DNA from: Chrysomallon squamiferum
Lineage: Eukaryota > Mollusca > Gastropoda > Neomphalida > Peltospiridae
Assembly: GCA_012295275.1 (NCBI GenBank)
Contig: CM022676.1
Span: 11,380,814 to 11,426,580 of the forward strand
Direction: 5' to 3'
DNA length: 45,767 bases
The translations under genes and the position numbers were made by a program. Under the pieces are notes generated by a model, which made no database searches, was not told where the DNA came from, and saw only the letters and a program-made list of their open reading frames with translations. Numbering within the stretch: position 1 is the stretch's first letter; each line of letters opens with the position of its first letter. Below are positions 36,749 through 45,767 of the stretch, piece by piece.

Positions 36749-37475
36749 TGTAATATTTAGCTGCCCAGCCCCAGCTGAAGAAAGGTGTGTATAATCCTGG
36801 CTTTACCATGGCTACTCTGTACTGCCCCTCAGGGGCGTGGTGGTACAAGCCAAACCCCCAGTTGCTGTAGCGCAGTGGGGACCTGTCCACCCACTCCCAC
36901 GTCCCCAGTGAGGGGAAGCCACCTATCCAGTATGCCTCTCCATTGAAGAAAACTGAAACACAAGTTATTATTTTCAGTAGTCACATGCACTTCTGTGTTT
37001 TAGTACTACTACTATTACAACAATATCCAGTATGCCTCTCCATTGAAGAAAACTGAAACACAAGTTATTATTTTCAGTAGTCACATACAGATGTGTGTTT
37101 TAGTGCTACTACTATTACAACAATATCCAGTATGCTTCTCCATTGAAGAAAACTGTTTTAGTACTACTACTATTACAACAATATCTACATGTATTAGTAC
37201 TTTTACTTCAACATCTATTACATCTTCTACTGTTATAATGTTTAACATTTTCACTTATTACACAAATTATTCATTAATATTATTTTAATTTCTATTTCTT
37301 TTTGTACTGCTACTATTTCTACTCCTAATGATCCACTGCTATTACTACTACTACTACTACTATCATAATTATATTACCACTGCAACTACATACATTTTTA
37401 AAAGTGCTGAAATAATCTTACATATTACTTTAAAAATTGACATGACTGTATTTGTTTTGTATTGTGTATTTTTGA

Positions 37476-37538
<63 letters not shown>

Positions 37539-38334
37539 ATTAATTAATTAATTAATTAACTAATTAAAAATAAATAAAAATTCATTCATTGACTCATTTG
37601 TTTGTTCATTAATTAATTAATTAATTAATAATATTAATGAACTGACCATTGACATCTTTGATGTAACTGAGAATAAACTCCTCTTCTTCAGCACTGGTGA
37701 TGGAGGTCAGGTTTCCACGGTTACGCTGGCAATATTTCTTTGCCTGCACCCAGTTCATCTTCTCAGGGGGGATAAAATAGCAGAATTTCCCCCCATATCC
37801 TAACTTATCTATACATCCTGAATAAAAACACAAATATTTCATGCGAGTGTCTGTGTGTTTGTTAGTGTGTATATAGTAATGTAACATATCCTAACTTATC
37901 TATACATCTTGCATAAAAACACAAATATTTCATGTGAGTGTCTGTGTGTTTGTTAGTGTGTATATAGTAATGTAACATATCCTAACTTATCTGTACATCT
38001 TGCATAAAAACACAAATATTTCATGTGAGTGTCTGTGTGTTTGTTAGTGTGTATATAGTAATGTAACATATCCTAACTTATCTGACATCCTGAATAAAAA
38101 CACAAATATTTCATGTGAGTGTCTGTGTGTTTGTTAGTGTGTATATAGTAATGTAACATATCCTAACTTATCTATACATCTTGCATAAAAACAGAAGTAT
38201 TTTACATGTCATGTGACTATATGTGTGTTTGTGTGTCTGTGTGTTTTTATTTGTGTGTGTAGTAATTTAATATATCCTAACTTGTTTGTACATAGAAACC
38301 CAAGTATTTTTACATATAATGTTATATTTACATA

Positions 38335-38366
<32 letters not shown>

Positions 38367-40050
38367 CAGTGTGTATTTTTGGTATATATTGACATAATGT
38401 ACATTTGTGTGTGTGTGTGTGTGTGTGTGTGTGGATGTGTGTGAGTGTGTTTATGTTTGTATAGATATTTGTGTTTTTGTGCATATATGTCAATGTAAGT
38501 GTATATGTGTGTATGTATATATTTAAATATGGTTATTATACTTTGTAATTTTATTTAGCTAAATATATTTGTTTATTAATCACACACACACACAGAAACA
38601 TTTAAACAGACACACAGACACATAGAGACACAGAAACAAACACACACACACACAGAGCAGTGTAACCAATATTATCTGAGTGAAGTCATTGCCTTAAAAA
38701 ACAACAATGCTGAATTTTTTGGTGAATATTTCATCATGAATATGAAATCAATCACCAATGTTTTCATGTTTTTGGACAAAAACAAAATGAATACAAGTTC
38801 ACATAATCTGATCATTAAAAAAGGGATATACCTGCAGACAACATATGCTGAGACTTACTTTTAACAATGAGAGAGAAGTGATTGCTTCTCATGTTTTCTC
38901 TGTACAGTCTGCACCTCCAGCTTCTAGAATCTTCCTGCCTGGCTTCTCTGATGGTCAGTGTGTACATCTTCATCAGAGACTTGGTCCTGTTTGTCCCCAT
39001 CCCACATGACAGGTTGTAGCCAGGCGGGGCCTGGTTAAAAACTCTGCAAGACCCGTCCACCTGGGCCAGTGAGCCGAACTTCTGCACGGATCCTGCTACA
39101 GTTCTCTTTTCAAACATGACGAGATCAGGAAACCTGATCCCTCTCACCAAACACATCAGCTGAAAACTTTGATTTTCCTGACAGCCAAACGAGTAACCTA
39201 CCAGAACTACTGGTAACACTGCAAATATCAGTCTTCATTAATTTAAATATTTTGATTTATTTATTTGTTTATTTATTAATAACATCTGCTGTTATTATTA
39301 CTACTACTAGTACTATCACTACTACTACTACTACTGTTATTGTTACTACTACTATACTCACTACTATTATTATTATTATTTCCTGTTAATTTTCAAATTA
39401 GAAAAAATAAGTAATAATAATAAGAATATTTAAAAAATAAAAATAAAAATAGCAGATATCAACATTTCAATATAGTTTTGTTTTTCATTCTATTTTAAAA
39501 GAAACAGATAGGTGGTGGTTTTTCTTATTTGTTGCTGTTGTTCTTCTTCTTCTTTGTCTTCTTCTTATTATTTATTTATTTATTTGTATGTTTGTTTGTT
39601 TATTAATTATTATTGGTAAAGCAATTATAGTTAAAATAATTGGGTTAGTTAATGCACTCAGAAATTCAGAAGAGAACTAGAAGGTAAAATATTAGATAAA
39701 TAAATTGATTGTTGTCATTTTGAAGTTTAGTTAAAGTAAAACAATTTTAAAATAAAATCTATAAATAACAATGATTTTGTAGGATATTATGTAATAATAA
39801 TGTTTGTTTTTATAGTTGATGTTGTTCTTATTACAGTTACTATTGTTTTTTACTACTATTATGTTATTACTGTGTTATTGTTATTGCTTCTATTATTGCT
39901 ATTGTTGTGTTAATGTTATTATTGTTACAGTATTATTGTTACTGTTGTTGTTTAATATTGTTATAATTATTTTTATTATGTTGACTTACTGTTGAAGTAT
40001 GCATCACCAGCTTTGAGCAAACCAAGCAGAAGAAAACCAAAAAACTTCAT
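36714..40050 (-). CDS. Gene G: secreted Ig-like + C-type-lectin-like domain protein (CREP-like)
   Basis: The coding sequence is complement(join(36714..36952, 37647..37817, 38859..39218, 39990..40050)), 276 aa, all introns phase 1 and GT-AG. Exon 1 is a signal peptide (MKFFGFLLLGLLKAGDA). Exon 2 is one Ig-like domain with QLMCLVRG, YTLTIREARQEDSRSWRC and several N-glycosylation sequons. Exons 3-4 form a C-type-lectin fold: CIDKLG, KFCYF, WVQAKKYCQ, YWIGG, WEWVDRSPLRYSNW and the final YVCK. The EPN/QPD and WND calcium-sugar motifs are absent, and both loop-disulfide cysteines are replaced (RVAM instead of CVAM; Tyr eight residues before the last Cys). Single Ig plus CTLD recalls gastropod CREPs. 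A 5' UTR intron is likely (donor after 40401, acceptor TTTTAAG before the ATG). Confidence 0.9.
36927..37163. repeat. Copies of the gene G exon 4 acceptor junction in intron 3
   Basis: A block running from the first coding bases of exon 4 (TATGCCTCTCCATTGAAG) across the acceptor into the intron is repeated at 37023-37080 and partly at 37126-37160. The extra copies lie within the intron, spaced about 100 bp apart. Confidence 0.88.
37466..37630. repeat. (AAT)n/(ATT)n and (TTAA)n simple repeats in gene G intron 3
   Basis: An AAT run switches to ATT at about 37516, making an inverted repeat that could fold, followed by two TTAATTAA runs. They lie next to the exon 3 donor. Confidence 0.85.
37799..38290. 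repeat. 91-bp tandem repeat copying the gene G exon 3 acceptor, about 5 copies
   Basis: Units start at 37801, 37892, 37983, 38073 and 38163, with a degenerate sixth near 38276. Each holds the first bases of exon 3 (TAACTTATCTATACATC), the adjacent intron and a TGTCTGTGTGTTTGTTAG block. Only the first unit joins to the full exon; the rest sit in intron 2. Confidence 0.92.
38336..38440. repeat. (TG)n microsatellites in intron 2 of gene G
   Basis: Two TG runs near 38336-38366 and 38406-38434 within intron 2. Confidence 0.9.
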
Positions 40051-40059
40051 ATTTGAAAC

Positions 40060-40696
40060 TTAAAAGAAAGAAAGAAAAAAGTAATATATAGTTATTCAGA
40101 TATAGTTTTTAAAATAATTCCACATGGTTATTATTATTTTTTTAATATATATTTTATAATATTCATCTCATGCAAATGATACATGGTTTAACTGTCAATA
40201 TTAATATGTTTTTAATTTATAATTTATATTTTAATATTATTGTTAAAAATAGGGGTTTTTTTTGTGTGATTTACTAATATCAGATTTATAATATAATAAG
40301 ACATATTATCTAATACAAGTACTATTATTTAATAATGATAATGGTGGTAATAGATTCATTTCATTCATTCAGAAATATTATTTTTATTATTTTTACTTAC
40401 GCTTTGAAGTATTAGGTTTCTGTACTCAGTGCCCAAAGAGTTTGTCTCGTCTGTTTTTAAATATAATAATTATAAAATTATTAATATTGATGATGATGTT
40501 AAATATGAAGTAAATCTGACATACTGTCATAAAGCAACAATAAAATAAATGACTTTTGATTTCTAATTATGTCGTCTGAAAACTTTCGTGTTATTGGCGG
40601 AAGTTTACGTAAAGTCACGAGAATTCTCGATATTATATATAACATACAGTCGTCTATTTTTCTTTTTTTCTCTCTCCCTTTTTCTGTTAATTTTAT

Positions 40697-40764
<68 letters not shown>

Positions 40765-41177
40765 AAATTCCCCACATATATAATTAATCTGAAATCAGTA
40801 CGTTATTTGTTTGCATGCATAAAAAAATAAAGTCGAATTGGCTGTGTTAAAATTGTACCAATACTGACATTATTTTTCACTTTCTCCGAATTTAGTAAAC
40901 ATATTTTTAGTACAAGAGTGTGTGTCATCATAAATATTATTTGTAACGGACTCGTATATTTTGAAACTGGTTTTTCCATTTCAGAAGCAGACGGCTCAAA
41001 GAAGTTTCCCTCCCTGTTTAATCATTTATCTACATTCATCAGTAAGTTGGTTCTGACAACTAACTCATTTTAATAATTCATTATTTAGTTACTGTTGGCA
41101 CTTCTCTAAATCTGTTTTTAATCTGAGATGTTTGATTCGGACTGATGCTGTTAATTGTCGATTAGTTCGTCTGCTTT

Positions 41178-41211
<34 letters not shown>

Positions 41212-41564
41212 CACGTCTGCAGCGCGCTTAATTCCTCAGCCTCCATATAGTTTCGAAAAACTAAGTAAAAGTGCGACGTGTTTCAGTGGCTGATCTCAAC
41301 TTATGTCAAGAAAAGGGTTTAGAAATAAATAAATTTTAGTGTATCTTGATATATTATTCTAATAAATGTTATTCGAAATATCGCGGTTACACTATGAAAA
41401 GTAGTTTATCGAAACTAGCTCTTCTGTATGGGAGATACGTTATTCAACGCATGTGATAGAATAACAATGAATATGGTTGATAAAATATGACTGTTAAAAA
41501 ACTGATTTAAGCATGTTTATTGTCTTTAACTTCGATGCACAAAAATAACTAGAGTACCACAAAC
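40060..41564. other. Divergent intergenic region between gene G and TMEM192
   Basis: The two genes diverge from here, about 1.5 kb apart. A likely 5' UTR exon of gene G ends at 40401 on the minus strand (GTAAGT donor). A (CT)n run lies at 40699-40760, with a T run then (TG)n at 41177-41211. No other coding sequence is recognised. Confidence 0.5.
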
Positions 41565-41759
41565 ATGGTCAGTTTATCTGATGAATCCAGGCGACTTGGG
41601 GTGAGTGGCATTCTTTTCAAACCGACCGATATTTAAATACTTTGAAAATTCATGGGGAGGAAGTACTTAGAGTTAGAGGTTTTTATTTACATTTAACTTC
41701 CGGCTCTCATTAAAAATGAGTTAATCTGCTAATGTTGGTAATTTAGACGTTTGATACTA

Positions 41760-41817
<58 letters not shown>

Positions 41818-42744
41818 TATGCCTGTTAAAAGTAAACAACAAATGTTGTCAGAAAATATATAATAAAATAAGTAATAATTATTTAAAATAGAGAAATGTT
41901 TAAATAGTTAAGAAACTAAACGTAGTATTAAATAAATTTAGAAAACCATAATCGTTTATTCAGAAATTATTTAATGATATCATTACGCTTGTGGAATTTT
42001 TTATGTCAAATGCAAATGGAACAGAAATACATTTACAGTTTTATTTTTTACTTATGTTCTTGTTTCAGCATATGCCAGAATGATTCTTGTTTAATAATTT
42101 CTGTTATATGGCAAACTGAAAATTATGTTTTGTATGTATACTTTAATGTCAGAGTTTTAAAAAGTAATATATGATATTTCAAATTTAAAACATGAAATAA
42201 TTTATGAAATCATTAAAATAATAATAATAATAATAAAATGAATATAGTAATAATAGTAACAACAATAATAAAAACTTTAAAAAAGAAAGAAAAATAAACT
42301 TTGTGTATTGTCATGGTTTGGCAATGGCAAAATATTATAAAATTTTCAAATTAATTCTTTTTTTTTTTTTTTTTTTTTTTTTACCTTAATACAAAATGTA
42401 TTTTATATTTGCTTTTAAATGATTGTTAACAGCTATAAATGTTATGAGTTGTTCAGAAATTCTATAGAAATGTTTATCTCTTTTTTTTAAATTTTATTTT
42501 TGCTTTCAGTTGTGATTATAGTTTCTTGGCTAAAAACATGTTTTTCTTCATGGTCTCAGTCTGTGTAGTAGTTGTGTCTTACTATAAAAGCTTGAAGCAT
42601 TACTCAATATTTATATTATTAAGATGATAATGAAGATGAAGATTATTATTAAAGTTATCAATATTTTTTTACTATTATTAGTAGTAGTTGTAGTAGCAGT
42701 AATATTAATATTAGTTTATAATTATTATTATTATTATTATTATA

Positions 42745-42797
<53 letters not shown>

Positions 42798-45246
42798 AAG
42801 AATGGAAAGATTTGTATTTACTGTAAAGCAATATCCGACTCAGCTGAATAGTCACATGCACAAATTATTAAACAAGCATAATTTTGAATGAAATAATGAT
42901 ATTTTAAATTTGAGAAGTTTTTATTCATATATTTATTTATTTATTTTTATCTCATGCAGGGATATTTCTTTGATGAAGACAGTTCAGTGCAGGTTTCTGA
43001 TTCAAATAATCTGCTACAAAATGAAGAAATATTTGCAGCTGATAGAGAATTACCTTTTAGACAAATAAAAACAACCTGGGCCATTCTCCTGGAGCTGTTT
43101 CTGTTTGTGAGTTAAATTCATTTTCTAATATTTATTGCCATTCATTTGTCAGAGCCACGTAGAACACAAAAACCTTACCGGTTTGAAGCTGGACAGTTGA
43201 ATAGTTAAGTTACAAAATGTTTTTGTTTCAGAACTTCTTGGCTCTGTCTGAAAAATTAAAAACATTTTGAAGTTTAAAAACAAGTTAAGAGTATAAATGT
43301 AGGACTAATTAAAGGAATTCCAGTATTTAATCTTTCAGCTGATTTCGAATTGCATTTATATTTAATAATCTACTTGTATATTTTCTGTTGGTGTTAAAAC
43401 TTACCTGTTGATTTTACATACGATAACTTACATATCATTTAATTGATATTTCATGTTCAAACAGACATTTCCTGTTGTAGTTCACATTATAGTGTTTAGT
43501 TTTTATTCCATGTTTAAATTACTATTTTATATCTGACCTGGTATTTCTTGTTTTAAATTCAGATATTATTTATTTATTGTTTTAATTTCAGATATTATTT
43601 ATTTCTTCTTTTAATTTCAGATATTATTTAATTCTTGTTTTAATTTCAGATATTATTTGTTTTGTGTTTACGCAGGTTGTTCTGGAGGCTGCAGTGTTTG
43701 TTGTTCCGGCTGTTTGTGAGGGGCGCAGATGTGGAACAGACGCTGTGTCAATTCTTCTTTACTCACACGCTGGGTTGTGGTTCCTGTTGATGCTCTTCGA
43801 CTTCTACCTCCATAAGCAGCATCACATTAGTCGTCTCCTTGGTTACCTGGATTTCTTCCGCAAAACAAAGAGCATCAGACGAGTTCCTCTACTTATCAAC
43901 TCTGGTGGTGTGTGTTGTCTTGTGTTTTTTTTAACTTAAAATAGAGAAATGACTAATTAGAGTAAATAAATACCTGGAAAACTTAAATCAGTTTTGAATA
44001 AATTAAATATAATTAACATTATAGATCTTTTACAGCACTTTTCTATGCATAGAATATAAAAAAAATATTGTTAACAATGATGTAGCTGTTTGTTCTAATT
44101 GTAAATTGTCAAAAATGATTAATTTCATACCCTCTGACATTTTTAACATCTGACTACTGTGTTTCAAAAGGATATATTTAACCAAAACATGTTGTAAATG
44201 CTTTGTTTCTGAATGATAATGTTTTGATCAGAAACTATGCTATTTCAAAACGAGATTATTGTAATAACTAACTCTGTTTCATAATCATATTTTTAAATAG
44301 AAACTACTCTGTTTCAAAATGATATTTTTTAATAACAAATTTGTGTTTCACAATTTTTTTTTTTAATAATTCACTACTGTTTCACAATGAAATATTTAAC
44401 CAGAAACTGCTCTGTCTGAAAATTATATTTTTCACGAACAAGCTACTCTTTGAAAAATGGTGTTTTTCTAATAACTAACTTGAGTTTCATCTTCTGTCTG
44501 CTTTCAGCATGTGCCTTTTTGTTGATTATCATGCAAGTGCTGGACAGATACTGTGAACAAGAGCAGAGATGTCACAAATTCAAAGCACAGAATTATTTAC
44601 AAGTCATTGTCTCACTGGAGGTTGCTGCCACACTGCCGTTTCTTTTTCTATATCTCGGTTTGTTTCTTTTTCTATATCTCGGTTTGTTTCTTTTTCTCTA
44701 TCTCGGTTTGTTTCTTTTTCTCTATCTCGGTTTGTTTCTTTTTCTCTATCTCAGTTTGTTTCTCACTTGGTTTTTTGTTTTCAGTTTTAACATAACAACA
44801 ACATTTCTGTTTTACAATTGTTATATTGTTATTTATTTTAACTGTGAATGAAATTTTTATAAATTTTTACACATAAATAAATCATCTGGTTTCTGCTCAA
44901 GAGAAAAAAAAATCATGATTTAAAAATATTTCATGTTTTAATGTTATACTACAAAAATCACGTTTAATTATTACACAGTTAAAAATATTTCTCTCATGTT
45001 TTAATGTTATACAAAAATCATGTTTAATTATTACGTAGTTAAAAATCTTTCTCATGTTCTAATGTTATAATGTAAAAATGATGTTTAGTTATAATAGTGG
45101 TCTTGATAGTTAAAAATAGATCTCACCTGTGTTTTAGTGCGAACAATCCGATTCAACAAGGAGGAGGCGTGTCCTGATGTCAATCAAGATGAAATGTTGA
45201 CAAGTTTCATTCAGTCGCAGTCACAGACGTCTGACATCGGATTCAG
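41565..45246 (+). CDS. TMEM192: TMEM192, transmembrane protein 192 (3' end beyond window)
   Basis: Exons are 41565..41600, 42960..43106, 43676..43907, 44508..44657 and 45138..45246, with intron phases 0, 0, 1, 1, 2; about 224 codons are visible. Exon 1 encodes only MVSLSDESRRLG. Exon 2 adds an acidic N-terminal tail and the start of TM1 (TWAILLELFLF), exon 3 gives TM1-TM2 (LWFLLMLFDFYLH) and the loop HHISRLLGYLDFFR with SIRRVPLLINSG, exon 4 TM3-TM4, and exon 5 the conserved IRFNKE and DIGFR. This order matches animal TMEM192, a four-pass late endosome/lysosome protein that dimerises; its exact function is unsettled. The next exon should start R-DENYVNFVL, seen in repeated copies at the right edge. 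Confidence 0.9.
41757..41817. repeat. (AAT)n microsatellite in intron 1 of TMEM192
   Basis: A pure AAT run. A second, ATT-type run lies at 42720-42795 in the same intron. Confidence 0.95.
43556..43675. repeat. About 30-bp repeat with acceptor-like sites before TMEM192 exon 3
   Basis: TTTAATTTCAGATATTATTT recurs three to four times, each with a pyrimidine tract and AG. The true acceptor (GTTTACGCAG at 43675) lies just after the last copy. Confidence 0.75.
44636..44766. repeat. 24-bp in-frame repeat across the TMEM192 exon 4 donor, 5 copies
   Basis: Units read TTTCTTTTTCTATATCTCG followed by GTTTG. The first unit ends exon 4 at 44657 (CTC G, then GTTTGT). Later units carry the same donor-like junction 24, 48 and 72 bases on, and a CAG variant in the last. 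Each extra unit would add eight hydrophobic residues in frame. Confidence 0.88.
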
Positions 45247-45359
45247 GTAAAAATAACAGTTACCTCCCCTCGGATTTCTCCTCTGTTTTATCATTTGTGT
45301 TCAGTACAGAATGTGTCTATTGTTCCTTCAGAGGCAAGTTCTGTGAAATGTGTGTTAAT

Positions 45360-45767
45360 GTTTCAGAGATGTGTTGTATGAAAACTTTGTAGACTTTATT
45401 TTTTATCTCAGATTTGAAAACCATGTAAGCTTGTGTAGTTATTTCACTGATGAAAAATATACAAACTTTATGTTGTTATATCAGATAGGAGGGCTATATA
45501 TATATTTTGTTTATGTCAGAGATGATAACTGTAAACTTTTGTTTGTTTCAGAGATGAGAACACTGTAGAATCTGTGTTGTTATTTCAGAGATGAGAACTA
45601 TGTAAACTTTGTGTTGTTATTTCAGAGATGATAACTGTAAACGTTTGTTTCAGAGATGAGAACTATGTAAACTTTGTGTTGTTATTTCAGAGATGAGAAC
45701 TATGTAAACTTTGTGTTGTTATTTCAGAGATGAGAACTATGTAAACTTTGTGTTGTTATTTCAGAGA
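45360..45767. repeat. About 37-bp repeat copying the TMEM192 exon 6 acceptor
   Basis: Copies of GTTATTTCAG followed by AGATGAGAACTATGTAAAC recur to the right edge, degenerate at 45360-45540 and regular after that. Joined to exon 5 (phase 2), AG plus A gives Arg, then DENYVNFVL, which fits the TMEM192 tail, so each copy is an acceptor with the first exon bases. The functional exon is probably just past the window. Confidence 0.8.

Noticed and set aside
45371-45568. Exon 6 of TMEM192 ending at the stop near 45568
   Set aside because: It follows an acceptor in the right phase, but its sequence drifts through degenerate repeat copies and lacks the expected conserved tail; the regular copies at the right edge point to a later true exon.

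Overview
This looks like an AT-rich, very repeat-dense animal genome, most likely a mollusc and probably a gastropod. The evidence is small phase-1 exons with GT-AG introns, a tandem family of secreted fibrinogen-related (FReD) lectin genes, an immunoglobulin plus C-type-lectin gene resembling the gastropod FREP/CREP immune lectins, and a conserved animal gene, TMEM192. The species cannot be named from this window. One 200-N assembly gap lies at 18068-18267.

Layout. Six FReD genes occupy 2.0-35.0 kb. A (2090-3954, minus), B (11179-14168, plus), D (19702-21561, plus), E (23498-26499, plus) and F (31205-35002, minus) are complete five-exon genes. C (17436 onward, plus) runs into the gap. All complete copies share one plan: exon 1 encodes a signal peptide and a PAN/apple-like cysteine module, and exons 2-5 encode one FReD. 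Exon sizes 2-4 are always 146, 97 and 165 nt, with intron phases 1, 0, 1, 1. There are two subfamilies (A/C/D and B/E). F is a mosaic: its exon 3 is nearly identical to A/D and its exon 4 to E, while exons 1, 2 and 5 are divergent.

From 36.7 to 40.05 kb on the minus strand is gene G, a four-exon secreted Ig-like plus C-type-lectin-like protein (276 aa). From 41.56 kb to the right edge on the plus strand is TMEM192, a four-pass lysosomal/endosomal membrane protein, whose last exon or exons lie beyond the window. A decayed non-LTR retrotransposon (reverse transcriptase remnant plus probable 3' tail) sits at about 28.2-29.1 kb.

Tandem repeats make up a large part of the window: a 3.4-kb array of about 101 copies of a 34-bp unit, each carrying a CACGTG-type palindrome (6.9-10.3 kb); 91-bp, 54-bp, 31-bp, 36-bp and 75-bp minisatellites; and many microsatellites. 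In G and TMEM192 several arrays are built across exon-intron junctions or the coding end. The stop codon and last codons of G lie inside a 36-bp array, two G acceptors are copied, a TMEM192 donor lies in a 24-bp in-frame array, and the next TMEM192 acceptor is copied at least five times. This recurrent copying of splice junctions is the most unusual feature here.

Function as a set (inference): A-F and G are secreted pattern-recognition lectins of two fold types (FReD and CTLD) next to each other, consistent with an innate-immune or other extracellular-recognition cluster diversified by tandem duplication, inversion and exon-scale gene conversion. TMEM192 is an unrelated neighbour.
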